From NCBI RefSeq assembly GCF_963855985.1, contig NC_087093.1:8935501-8999500 (forward strand): a stretch of DNA of 64,000 nucleotides, written 5' to 3'. Position 1 is the first letter of the stretch. Each line of letters starts with the position of its first letter. Both the position numbers and the translations under genes were made by a program. Positions 12,048 through 24,235 of this stretch are shown piece by piece. The notes under the pieces were generated by a model. It saw only the letters and a program-made list of their open reading frames with translations, had not been told where the DNA came from and searched no databases. This stretch comes from Ostrinia nubilalis (Eukaryota; Arthropoda; Insecta; Lepidoptera; Crambidae).

Positions 12048-14501
12048 TAGGCCAGTAGAATTAAATACAAAAATGAATTAAATCGGAAATAGGGTTTCTG
12101 ATTTCTCGACCTATTTTTTTTCTCGAGTTTCGAGAATTCTCGAGGCCAAAGTCTCGAGTTTTCTCGGGTCTCGAGTCTTTTAATGAAAACTGCTGAAATC
12201 GGTTGAAATTTAATAAAAACACAGGTTTTTTAATTCTAATATACCTACTTTTATGCACAACAATCAATATTAGAATTTAGTACCACTTATTTTGGTAAGG
12301 AAATAAACAAAAAATAAAATCTTCTTTCATAATAATATTTACTAATAATCATAACAAAAGTCATAAAGTCGCGTGCACTTTAAGGATAAATAACAATAAA
12401 AATCTGGAGCTACAATTGAATCACTTGTTTTCTAAAGAACACAAGTCCAAATAGCAAAATTACGATAAATAAAAAAATAAATTTTCAATTTTTTTTAGAC
12501 TAGTCGATACCACGCTTCCACGCAATCTATGCACATGTCGTGGCAGCTTTTAATTAAGGCTACACTATGAAAACGTATTGTTTTCAATGTTTTTTCCAGT
12601 TGATTGTGTGTGTCTTGTTAGCTGTCCTTAAATAAATAAATAAATATTTTTTTTTATGAACAAAAAAAAACTTTTTATTAAATTTTTAAATTTCCTACAG
12701 ATTACGACTTGAATAAACTTTGCGAGAAGGTACGAGTACCTAACCTAACGTCTGATAGGTAAGGTAACTGTCTAGTTAACAAATTTTTCAGTCAGATTAA
12801 ACATACATAATAAATATAGCATACTTGTTGGTGAACATTATTACTTAGTTTCAATTAAGATCATGACTTGCAAATCAAATCAGTTGAAAAAGGAAAGACT
12901 AGGCCAGTCTAAAAGCAACGTTGACCTATTAAATAATAAAAAAACTTACTTTTGTCTAAGAAAATCGGCTTTCAAGAATATTAAAGCTTCAAAATCGAAA
13001 CTCGAGAATTCTCGAGCTCCGGTAATTTTTTTCTCGTCTCGAATGAAGACAAATTTCTCGAGTTTTCTCGAGTTCGAGAAAGCTCGAGCAGAAACCCTAA
13101 TCGGAAATAATTCCTACTAAAGATTTTAGTGCTTTAATGGCTTCATTAGTTGCCCATAAAGACTCTCCTATGTTTCCGACTTCGACGGAGTTGTGCTTAA
13201 GTGGTGGGGGCCCCCGAAAGGGGCGCTTTTTCGGTTTTCCGGTTACACCGCGTAAAGGAGTTACCGTATCGAAAAGTGGTCTTCCTGACAGTTGAAGGGC
13301 ATTTAATCTTGCATTAAATAAGACCAAATTCATATGTTTTGAATAAACCGTTCTCATGCAAATGTTCGGCAAAGTAGAAAATATGTCTATAATTAATGAC
13401 CCTCTCCACGTCCAATGGCTCGTTACCCGCAGGCTTCCAAGTCTTGAAAAGGAGCGCCTCAACCAGTGTAACCCTATGAAGGCTTACGAGCTGGATGCGC
13501 CTATCCTTGTTCGTCCCAGCCGTTCCTTAACTGCGGTTGCTGTACCTCTTCCTGGCACTCACCTGAACGACTCTGTGTTACCTACTGTGGCTGCCCCTCT
13601 TCCTTGTATCCTCCTGCACAACTACGTTGCCTAGCCGTATGCCTGGTCCAAGGTTCGACGCCAAAAATCAACAACAACAAGTTCATATTAAAACGCTAAA
13701 GAGTTTTTTGTTTGTGTGTTTGAACGCGCTAATCTCAAGAATTACTAGTTTGATTGAAATAATTATTTTTGTGTTAAATAACTCATAAATTGAGAAAGGC
13801 TATAGGATATATATAATCACTCTACGACTAATAGAGGCGAAGCAGTAAAGAAAAATGTTGCAAGCACGGAAAATAGTATTTAAACTATTTTCACGAGTAC
13901 GAAGTTGATTTTGTGGCGTCGAACCTTGGACCAGGCATATGGCTAAGCAATGCAATCGTACAGGATGGTACAAGGAAGAGGGGCAGCCACATTAGGTAAC
14001 ACAGAGTCGTTCAGGAGAGTGCCAGGGAGAGATGCAGCAACCGCAGTTAAGGAACGGCTGGGACGAACAAGGATAAGCGAATCCAACTCGTGAGCCTTGA
14101 CAGGGATACGCTGGTTAAGGTGACCCTTTACAAGGCTTGGGAGCCTACGGGTGACGAGCTATTGGACGTGGAGAGGGTCATTAATTATAGACATATTTTC
14201 TACTTTGCCGAACATTTGCACGAGAACGGTTTGTCCAAAACATATGAATTTGGTCTTATTTAATGCAGGATTAAATGCCCTTCAACCGTCAGGAAGACCA
14301 CTTTTCGATAGGGTAACTCCTTTACGCGTTATAACCGGAAAACTGAAAAAGCGCCCCTTTCGGGGGCCCCCACCACTTAAGCACAACTCCGTCGAAGTCG
14401 AAAACCTAGGAGAGTCTTAATGGGCAACCAATTTAGCCATTAAAGCAATAAAATCTTTTGTAGGAATTATTTCCGATTTAAAATCTAATTCTACTGGACT
14501 A
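12048..14501. mobile_element. Foldback element, copy 1 (interrupted by a hAT MITE)
   Basis: The element opens TAGGCCAGTAGAATTA and closes TAATTCTACTGGACTA. After removing the nested insert (12090-13099) and one copy of its 8-bp duplication, 1436 bp remain, almost the same as copy 2 at 32029-33467 (1439 bp). The left arm (12048-12089 plus 13108 to about 13671) and right arm (about 13904-14501) are inverted copies of each other around a centre of roughly 230 bp. That centre is the reverse complement of the centre of copy 2, so the two copies lie in opposite orientation. No clear target duplication is visible (flanks ACGACTAA and TAACTATT). The frame inside each arm is interrupted here and has no known domain. 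Confidence 0.85.
12090..13099. mobile_element. hAT-type MITE nested in foldback copy 1
   Basis: This 1010-bp insert has TAGGGTTTCTG / CAGAAACCCTA terminal inverted repeats and an exact 8-bp duplication ATCGGAAA (12082-12089 and 13100-13107). The subterminal regions are crowded with CTCGAG and GAGAATTCTCGAG motifs in inverted arrangement, typical of hAT subterminal transposase-binding repeats. No transposase is encoded. The ATCGGAAA site matches the uninterrupted sequence in foldback copy 2, which confirms the insertion point. Confidence 0.92.
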
Positions 14502-17500
14502 TAACTATTATATTGTAATACAATTCAACTTTGTAATAGTGTCAAAACAGTACACAACAAATCAAAACTACTTCATAAAGTTTAAAACAAATTGAAATAA
14601 AAGGGGAAAATAGATTGAGCGTAAAGAGTTGTGAAAGTACCTTGAGTTCGCCGTGATTGTCAAAGCATTTTATTGTGCCGACCAATCTTTTAGTTCGCAA
14701 ATCAACCGTCTCCAGTCTCTTTATGCACAAAGGAGAGTGCATTGACCCGCAGAAGTTAACAAAACCGAGCTTGAAACATGCCTCAACTTTTCTCGTACGA
14801 AATTATTTCAAAATTTGCCATACTTTACTAACTTTTACTTATAGAAGAAATATTAAGATGTTTTTACAAAGTTTGAAAACAACAAATTTTAGATGGAGCA
14901 CAAATAATATTACTATTTCTACCTTAAGCTAATGCATAATCAAATCAGATAACAAACCAATGTTAGATACATAATATTATTCTATGAAAGAGTCAAATGA
15001 TTGTGCATTTATCTCCATAAAAGTTATAGAGAGTCTTGAAAACTGAAGACCATCAAAATAAATCTACAGAGCGAATTCGCGCAAATCATATTCGAAATCC
15101 CTTACGATTTATGCAAATTCATATGCGAATTGGAATTCGAATGCTTAAAAAATATCCTAAAAATGATTTCACTGATAGAAAGATTCTTTGTTGAGTTTTT
15201 CTTTTTGCTACTTTTTATTCTAGCACATAATATCATAGGTACAGACCCTAAAGCTGTTTTCCGTCTATCAAATCTTCTGCTTACACAAAGCATCTTCTAA
15301 AAATTCATGCAACCGTCAATGAACACTTTTCACAAACACCAAACACGACTGATAGATGATTGATGGAGTAGAGAAAAGTTACCGAATTGACTTCATGCAA
15401 ACATAAGTCATGCACAATAGACGATCAATCATCCGTCAACCGAGCCAAGATTGACTGATGTTTGCATGAGGGCTGCGTAAAATAAAGGTCAAATAGGTAT
15501 GTGAAACCTTTCTTGTATCATGAAGATGATGATGATGATACCGTATACCTGTCAAAATTCGATCAATTTTATGCAAAGTGTTTTGGTGTACGTTTCTTCC
15601 CAGTTCAGTAAATTGAATTCTGTTTAGAGAAAATGAGAAATAAAAATAAAGCTTAAAACTAAAAAAGAATGATTTTTAAAGCAATGGGAAAATATTTCCC
15701 GGCCACCCCGATCGCCTACTATACATAAAAGAGAATTTATAGGCCTATTAAGACCCTCTAAAGTGTGGCCGCAAACGCGCTTTCCCGTCATTGAGTACAC
15801 CGCCGAGTAAACCGCCAATAGGTACCAAACACAATTAAGCATCGGGACTTTCTTTGGGAAAATAAACAAAACAAATGCCTCAAAATCTATAATACTATAG
15901 TAACTTTCAATAATAGCTTCCATTGTGAAATGTGTCGCAAGTTTAAATATGTACAGTGGAATGATAACTTAATTTCTTACGAGTTAACAATTAATAATTT
16001 AAAAAATATTACACTTCAAAATGTGTCAAATATTATCTACCTATCTTTGCTCACCGAACTTCACGTTTAGAATATTTGTAAGAAAAGAAATAGGATGAAT
16101 GAATTTTTATTCTATTCTTTCCTCACTGTTCAAGCAAAATATTGTGATGAATAAGACAAAAAAATAAAAGCCTTCGCCTCAGTTATTATTTCCGTCTGAC
16201 GTCCGTGGCGCTATCACAAATCTTGGTTCGAGCAGTAAGTTAAATTGAATGTCTAAGCTAGCAATCGTGGATTTAGCAAATACCAGTATCTATTGGAAAC
16301 GAGCGGCGTCTTTAAGAAAATCCTCCGGCTTCTCTTGTCTGCTGCGATTCGGTGGCTAGGTACTTTGCCGAGCCTTTGTGAACTTTTAAACTTTGTTTGA
16401 GCGCATTATTTTTGGTACAATTTTGATTCAATGGACTAAAACATTGTTACGTATAATTTTTTTTTTTGTTATTCATAACAATTGTTTAATGGAAATTGAT
16501 ACAAATTGAGCCTTTTCATTTAACTGTTGCTCTAGATATTTCCCGTGTGATTACAAGTGTGGTGATTACAAAAACAAACAGAAAACATTTTTTATATAAT
16601 CTCTGTGCTTATTCGAAACCAAATTAAGCCGTAGTCGCTACGATGCTACGAGCTGCTACGAAGCTACAGTATCGTTGTATACTACGAGTAAAGTTATGCG
16701 CAGCTTTAAGCTTACGCCGTTGGTCAACATTGGCCACCAATCTATTTATTTCGCACTTTCTGACAACAATATTTAATTAATATTTTAATAAACAATTATA
16801 TTCATATAACATGTCGTCTTACATTTTTGTATACTAAAACACACGATACGATTAATGAATTCAAGAATGCTTTTGATAAGTCAAAAAACTCACAAATACG
16901 AGTACATTGAAGAGTTAACCAAAATTTAAATTAATTTACAAATCTTACAGAGTGGTATCTAATAAGCCGTCCAAATTACCGGCTACAAGTCACTGTTCAA
17001 CTTCGTTAATCCTCCGAGTGCATTTTAGAGGATTAAAAGTTAAATAGAGTTTTTGTGTAAGAGCATTAAAGTCTTATTTTGTGTTTTTAATCCTTAAACA
17101 AACAACTTGTTTAAGCAACTCCTCTTACCGTCTCAGATTATCTCTTTTATAAACAAATGATTTTATTTTTTGAGTATAATTAATAACTCAAGGGAAGTGG
17201 CCTTTGTCATTGAAAGAAATTATACATATTTTAACTAAAAGATTTTTATTTTTCCTCGGTCGGTAGGGACCCACTGAAATCCAGGGTCATGACCTAAGGT
17301 ACGCAGGTCAGTGCCTGCAGAGAATGTATCATTCCATTGCGATTTAAGATAGCAACCGCTTGGCTACTTATATTCCCAAATTACGCACAAAATGGTCGAA
17401 TAAGACTTTATCAAATCGAAATCTTTAGCAAAACAATACATTGTCTAGAAGCTCGAGTAAGGTCTTTCTAATTTGAGCATTCCAAGAAGTGGTTCTACAT

Positions 17501-20189
17501 TGTATAAGTAGGCTTTTATTTCATTATTTTGTATTGTGATTCGTACCTATCATTGGACTAAGGGAATCTTGTCTCGTCCTTTCTACATAAAGAATAAAAT
17601 TTTAATAACACCAATAATTAAACAGCCTAAATAAGTGTTAGCTGCAATATTTTCAGCAAACATTGTTTCTCTTTCTTAAAGGTAGGAGTAACTGTAATTC
17701 ACATATAGAGTATATTTTTTGTCGGGCTTAGGTACTCCATGTCTTACACAGTTGTGACTAATGCATCTGACCCGCGTCAAGTTATGACGAAGGTGAAAGC
17801 ACCAGGTGCGAACCTGAGTTTCGGAGGCGAGTACAAATTCGTACGTTTTGAATAACTACACCTACTGACCGTGTTTACATACAACATTGAATATTTATTA
17901 TAAAATTAACGATGAATTTATTTCCTGTTGATTTAAAAAAAAACAGTCAAACCTTGGATCGAGGTCTTAAATATTTTAATAATCGTCAACGACGCCTGAT
18001 CACAATGTAAAATAATAATACCTCTTCGTTCCACTCCATGAAATAAATGGTATGTATAAAATTATTTCTGCATCCATTCGCTTTAATTTCATAACAAAAA
18101 CAATGACTCAAAATGTTATTTTTGAAACAAAGAAATTGTTATTTGTTACCTTTTGTCTCGTTTCCGAAGAGTTCCTTCGTTAATGCAAGGTAAGTACGAT
18201 ATTTTTTATGTCAATTCCGCGAAATGTTTTTATACTATCTGATGGCGGGAACGGGCACGGTTACTACAAACGGTCGACGTCTCAATTCAAAGTTCCCGTC
18301 CTTAGTGCGCAGAATTAATTTAAATGAAATCATCACAGTTTATTCTACTGAGATGGCGGCACGGGCGTTCAACCGACAAGAAAGCGCCTCAAGACTCATT
18401 TACAATTCCAATTAAGGACAATTCTCATTTACTTTTGTCCTGTGGATGTAACGAATCGGAGAGGGACCTTGTTCACTCGCGACCTCAAAATAACCATTGG
18501 TTAGTCTTTATTATTACAATAAAAAACGCTGATGTATCTACTAAAACTGTGAATTTTTTTTTTGTTTTTCTGGCTTATTATGAAAACTTTGCATTAAACT
18601 TTCAATATCGATAGCCAGTTATTTTCTATGGTTGACGCGGCACAGCGGTCTGTTAGTGCCTAAATTGAAGTGATCTCATTACTAGGTCACAATATAAGTT
18701 GGTCTGGAAAAGTGACCTTTTAAATGAACCGGGCTAGCGCCGAAACTAAACTAGTCTCATTTTACCAGGTCTGCTCTGGACATAAATATTTAGTAAGCTA
18801 TTAACTGCTCCAGTTTACGTCTGCTAATAATAAAGTTAAAAGGTTAGAATAATTAAAATAATTGTTTCACCACACGTATTTTCAGTCAAGCCTAAATAAT
18901 AAACGTTTTTCTTTTTGTGTTCGGTTTGGAAGAAATAAAAATGAGTAAAACATTCACAGCAAAGGAATTTAATTAACATGCGCACCTTCACCCAATTCAG
19001 CTCTCACACTGATTGGAATCGACGTCTGAGTGACCGAGTTACCATATTCATCACTTCAAAACCTAAATTCCGACTACTGAGAGGATTCCTAGCAAATAAA
19101 CTTATTAAAGTAAAATTTTAATAAAACAATACCAAAATAGAAGTCCAAAATAATAAAACAAAATTGCATGAGTGTTGTAAAAGAAAATTCTCTTCAACCC
19201 TTTTAAAAGTACTTCAGCAACTGGAATCCCTTTTAAATTAAGGGATTTCATCACATGATTTAATTAAGACTCTGCGTAAAGTCGTTTCAAGTGCCGTTGA
19301 GCCCCACTCTCGAGTTCATCATGATTTAAACGCGACATAATTTTTAAGATAAACAGCAGTCGAAATTAATCATAACACAATGCTTTTTGCGATCAGCGTG
19401 AGAAGAGAAAAAATAATGTCTGAAAGAGTTTCATGACGTAAAATCTTTCTGGTGTAAGACGTTGTAAAATTATCGCTTATATGAACTCAAGTGTGTGACT
19501 ACGGCGTGGTACATTAGCCGGCTACGTGTAAGCTATTACGCTTTGAGTACGCCTCACTCGCATTTTCTCTACCTTACACGTTCAAGCGAATTTTACGAAA
19601 AACCATTTTGTCCTCAACCGTGCTAAGTGCCTTGTCAAAACTTGTTCTCTTATGGTATTCCCTTTTGATTTATGACTCTGATATGTCAATTTAACGTCAC
19701 TCAGCATGATTTATATGGTCATTTGCACAACCTTACTTTGATATACGCTGAAGCTCACACTCGGCTTCACTGAATCTTCTCAATACATTTGTTATTACGT
19801 GTTATTTGGACTGGCTAACAATGTTGGTTAGATATTTGTCAGATACAATCACGTTTGTTGTAATGAAAGTAAAGCTATTTTATCAATATCCTATAAATTT
19901 CGGTTGTATTATTGTAGCAGACAAAGATTACGTGAGTGGTAGTAAATCTTTGACGCCCTTACAAACCTGTCTCTTGCGTGCTAACAAATTGTAGTTAAAG
20001 TTTGAGGGTAAAAAGAAAATAGTAGGGGGACATATACATTAGGTGATTTATTATACTCGTATTCCAAAACTTCAAGGGACTTCTAAATTACAATTAATTT
20101 CTAATCAGCCGTTTGTAAAAAGGTCTTCGATATTTGTTCATATCCTTAGGTATTCTTTATCTCAGAACGATCACAAAAATCCAAGGAAC
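14502..20189. other. Long non-coding stretch
   Basis: Mostly AT-rich unique-looking DNA. It includes a (GAT)n run near 15525-15540, an inverted pair CATGCAAACAT...ATGTTTGCATG (15394-15468), and GCTACGA-type short repeats near 16638-16665. Frames of up to about 99 codons (for example 15923-15624, minus) carry no recognisable motif, and I treat them as chance. Confidence 0.45.
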
Positions 20190-20442
20190 CTCCAGAAGAG
20201 CGTGCGTCATCGTCGCCGCGATTGGCCGGGACGGAGTGCGTAAAAGAAACGTATCACTCGGAAGCTAAACAGTATTTTCCATTAGTGCCATAAAAAGGTA
20301 ACGTTTCGAAATAACCGCGGGCCCGGCCATATTCACGTGTGATAATGCGCAGTAACATTTTATAAGGGATCTAAATGTGAGCAGATGGCACAATGCGAAT
20401 CGCTGCCAGTACTTCAACGCGGCCGCAATCCGCCATTAAGTT
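20190..20442. promoter_or_regulatory. Candidate regulatory island
   Basis: A CG-rich pocket in AT-rich DNA containing CCGCGGGCCCGGCC, the E-box CACGTG (near 20334), CAGATGGC, a GCGGCCGC site and CCATTAAGTTTTATGC. It has no repeat ends. The regulatory role is inferred from composition and motif density only. Confidence 0.22.
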
Positions 20443-20682
20443 TTATGCAAACGTTTTGGAAATCATTTCTGTTGTACAATTATCAAAACTGTACCTTTCC
20501 AATAGTGGTTGAATAGTTTTATTGTTGATTTCACCATCGGGGATTGCCAGCTGTGGTAATTGTAAAGAAAAATCATCATTTTCTGACTTCCGTGGAAGAC
20601 CAGCTTCTTGACATGCCCTTACGAGCATTTGACCTATTGGCCCAGGCCTATTGTTATTTATAAATTGTTCAATAAAGTCCAT
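20443..20682 (-). CDS. Unassigned 79-codon reading frame
   Basis: A minus-strand frame begins with a real ATG at 20682 and ends with TAA. The product is mixed and soluble-looking: it opens MDFIEQFINNNRPGPIGQ, continues ACQEAGLPRKSENDD, and has a QPLLERY segment towards the end, with no signal peptide or membrane segment. Its balanced composition looks more protein-like than other frames of similar size here. I recognise no family. It could be a small gene, one exon of a longer gene, or a captured transposon fragment. The CG-rich island directly beyond its 3' end may or may not be related. Confidence 0.3.
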   Translation of the reverse strand: MDFIEQFINNNRPGPIGQMLVRACQEAGLPRKSENDDFSLQLPQLAIPDGEINNKTIQPLLERYSFDNCTTEMISKTFA

Positions 20683-22327
20683 TCTATTCTATTCGATTCT
20701 ACTTTCGTCAGGTCCAGCAGTTGTCAGATAGATTTGAAAGCTGTTTTGGACGATTGCTGTCATTAACTTCGATAAATTAACAGCCAGGGTTGAATCTCAC
20801 CTGAGGGCTCATCTTAAATAACCTTTTAAGTTAAATAGATCCCAAAATGTACCTAAATTAAATGTGTATTTAAATAATTATATTTTACTGCTATTTCGTT
20901 CAAAGTTCAAATAATATTCCAGAAAACATTTACTGCCTCAATTACCTTTAGTAACAAACAACATTAACCTAAACACAAATTACGTTTTATCTTAACATCA
21001 TAACATTAGCACCAGTTACAAATTCAGCATTTTAACAGAGTTTTGGTTTCGCCATTCGCCTTGGATTTAGTCTTGCATAATGCAAGGTAAATGCAGTTGG
21101 CACTAGTCGGGTGTTGCATTTCCTTATCACTGCCTTGAGGCTAATTTAGGTTGATAAATAAGATTGAGTTTCCTTAATGGTAATCACAATTATGTTATTC
21201 TGCGTTGTTATTGTATAGAATACGTTTCTCTATGACTATACTTAGACGCTTGAAATACTCGGAAATAATATCGAAAATACTTATGGTACCTACAGTGAAA
21301 CTGCCTCAGTAAATACATAGTAGACCAGTGTTATAAACTTAACCCTAAGCTACTTATAAGCCATTTTTCATTTATTTGATTTCAAACAACAGGGAATATC
21401 TACAATACCGACAAGATTATTAAATTTTATCCGTAATCCGCGCAATGTTGACATCAAATTACCTATCTGTGTAGACCTATAAAGCACAGTACAAAGAGAC
21501 CAATCTAGTCTCTGTTTAGTCTGTTTTATTAGGTTATTTCGCAAAATTGCTAAATTATATTGGCGAGCACTGTAATTTCATTACAGAGGGCTATTATAAA
21601 TAAATGAACCTAGATATTTGAAAATGAAAATACTCGTACAAATTCCATGAACACTCTTTTACAACTTCATCCAAAAAGGCTCAATGTTTTATGGAATCTA
21701 AAATTATCACGAATAAAACCGGGAGGGCAAACAGAACAATACAAAAAGTTATCAGGTACCCCAAATCATAAATTGAATAAAGTAGTGACTGACTATACGA
21801 GTAGTTACTCTATAATGGTATGCGCTGATGATACTTGTTCTAATTGCAATTCCGAATGGATCTTTGAGTCGGGGCTTAAACTGGTTATAATGTCCACAGT
21901 ACCCGGCTCACGTACCCGCTTAAGCCCCGGGGGTTTGTCTTTCGCGGATCACGTTGTTTTTGACGTCCCGAGACACGTAACTGGCTTAGCATTTGATACG
22001 TCATCGTGAAAGTTGTTGGTGCGTATCATCGTTCGGTTTTATTGACAAAATATTAGGCTGTATTATTTTTATGTCACACACTCGTATTTCGATAAACGAT
22101 ACAGACAAATGTACAAACGAGAGCACATCAAGCAAAAGACGGTGGCATTTTATGTAGTAAGAAAAAGCTTTTATTTAGCATAATCTGTTACCTGACGGTT
22201 AAGTATACAAAGTGATTGGAATACTAGCATTGTGTTTTGTAAACTGATAGGTTGTCTTGGAGACGAAATAGCCCTTTAATCCTCATTTCATTGAGCACTC
22301 CGTCCGTCACTCTATAACACATACTAC
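20683..22327. other. Non-coding stretch, no gene recognised
   Basis: AT-rich DNA. The 120-codon frame at 21647-22009 shows no motif. A GGGGCTTAA / TTAAGCCCC inverted pair lies near 21875-21930. Confidence 0.4.
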
Positions 22328-22445
22328 GGCTGAGTTGCACCACCAAACTTTAACCGTAGCTATAACGATAACCGGTGTATTTTGTATGGACTTTGACAGA
22401 TCTTTGACGTTTGTTAAAGTCAAAGTTAAATGGTGCAACCCAGCC
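22328..22445. mobile_element. GGCTGAGTTGCACCA-type MITE, copy 1
   Basis: A 118-bp palindrome-like element with ends GGCTGAGTTGCACCA and TGGTGCAACCCAGCC. Internal pieces (TATAACGATAACCGGTG, TTTGACAGATCTTTGACG, GTTAAAGTCAAAGTTAAA) match a short lepidopteran MITE I recall. A diverged copy lies at 29301-29416. It has no coding capacity. Confidence 0.8.
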
Positions 22446-24098
22446 TATGATTCGAAATAGGTATAGCGATATGAAAACTAAGAACAGGAGGGACGGGCAA
22501 ACTATTTCCCAAGCCCTTTGCGGTTGCGGGCGTGCGGTTTTATTTCGAGATTCACGAAACCACAGAATTAGGCGGGTAATATTACCAAACTGAAAAAGGA
22601 CCGTGTATTCGAACTTACATTGTATCAGTACACATTGATGAGAACTTTAGTTTTACGTTTATTCTTGTTAAACATCAAAATAGCCCTTTTGCTTTTTATA
22701 TTCTTTAGAAGCTAAAATTATAGGAGGTATAAAATTCCCCTTCATCTTATTTATTTTTAAACACATTAAAATAGTTATTTACGAAAGTAATGGATTTATC
22801 AAAGAACGATTTTTCGTAATATAAGTGCTTTATGAGAAAAAATTCAAGAAGTACTTAATCACCTTGATCTATCTGTGAGATTAGTCGATTTTCATTCATC
22901 TACAATCTGCCCAAAATTCATAAATAAAATACAAATTTTATTCGTATTGTCTCGGAGAGTCGCAGTCGAGCATCCCTCGGGAAACGTTTGTGATCTTAAA
23001 ATAAAAGCCTTTATTCTTAATTATATTATCTGTGTTCCTTTCATTCATTCAGTGGGTAAAGGTACTTGAATACAAAACTAACAGAGAATGGATTCCTATA
23101 GAAGGTATTATTGTCGGAATAAACAATAATAGTAACTTAGGTACTTTATCTCAAGGGTGATAGAATAGTGATTAAAGTATCATTGCCGAATAACTAAAAT
23201 TTTGTAAGCTACACTGCGGGCAGGAGTCGAAGGGAGCAACTTAATATATTAATTAATTTCGTGGTAACTGAATAAGTTGCTAAAGTATATTATACTGTAA
23301 ACGATCTTGTTGGGAAAGTTTTCTCAAATAAATCGATTACTTAATACAGCCGTATAATTTCTTGATAATACCTACAGAATCTTGGCTGGTTCCAACAAAA
23401 GATTTCCCAGAGCGATCAAATAACATAAATAACCATATTACGTACAATCATAATCCCCACGTGGATTCGTGTTTGTTTTAATCCAAAGAATTATGGTTTC
23501 GCGAAGATACAAGGAAAGATTCGAAAAAGTTTACAATCGGTGCGATTTCCCTGGAGTGAGGGCGAAAACTTGGCGAGACGTGCTCTCAACGCGATCCGGT
23601 GTAGAGAACTCGTAATTTTACGAGTAATACGATACGCAAGTTTCCAAAACTACAAAATAATATTGCCGATAAATAACGCCACGCCCAGATGTCCATGTTG
23701 CAGATGTCTAGACACGGAGCGGCAAATGGGAGATTCCCATTTCCTAAGTAAGAAACCATTGTTCTTAACGGTCTTTAAAATTTATTAAGGTCTGCGGTCT
23801 ACTAATCAACAAAACGGAAACTAAAGTGACATTTTGTCTAGGACCTCAAAATGAAAACTACAAGAACACATTTTCACAAAGCTTGAAAGTACCTAATCAA
23901 TATTTATCTCATTATACTACTACGGGCGATGTAACCAATATTAAATTAGGTATGTTTTATTATGTTCGTATGTGCACTGAACTGAAATTTCTGAGTCTAC
24001 ATAGTTCAAATATAGGGTTAACAAATTACATATTTATTTTACTTAAATGTTAAAAACTAATTTCAAAAGTTTCTTTTCTGAATGGGCTTAAAGCTTAT
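22446..24098. other. Non-coding stretch, no gene recognised
   Basis: AT-rich DNA with a moderately CG-rich patch around 23510-23610. No supported gene or repeat ends. Confidence 0.4.
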
Positions 24099-24235
24099 AA
24101 TCATCATCATCATCTCTGCCACAAGACGTCCACTGCTGAACATAGGCCTCTCTCAATGCTTTCCATGTTGCCCGGTTGGTAAATAGCGGCCTGCGTCCAG
24201 CGCTTTCCTGCTACCTTTACGATGTGGACCGACGA
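24099..24235 (-). pseudogene. RTE LINE 3' terminal fragment
   Basis: On the minus strand an open frame reads IVKVAGKRWTQAA...ESIERGLCSAVDVL and stops at TGA, followed by (TGA)n, seen as (ATC)n on the plus strand. The KVAG.RW.QAA segment and the microsatellite tail are typical of the RTE C-terminus, and they match the larger RTE fossil at 41741-43150 (VKVVGGAWMRAAQD). Only about 40 codons remain, consistent with heavy 5' truncation. Confidence 0.75.

Noticed and set aside
12863..13120. 85-codon frame inside the nested hAT MITE
   Set aside because: Runs through the CTCGAG-rich terminal region and across the element boundary, so it is not a transposase.
13097..13462. 121-codon minus-strand frame in foldback copy 1
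   Set aside because: The antisense frame of the other arm gives similar peptides; no known domain, and its end crosses the nested insertion boundary.
15624..15923. 99-codon minus-strand frame with hydrophobic stretches
   Set aside because: Hydrophobicity follows from AT-rich codons; no family match and no splice or start support.
21647..22009. 120-codon plus-strand open frame
   Set aside because: No domain, transmembrane or repeat pattern, and no supporting splice context; length is within chance for 64 kb of six frames.
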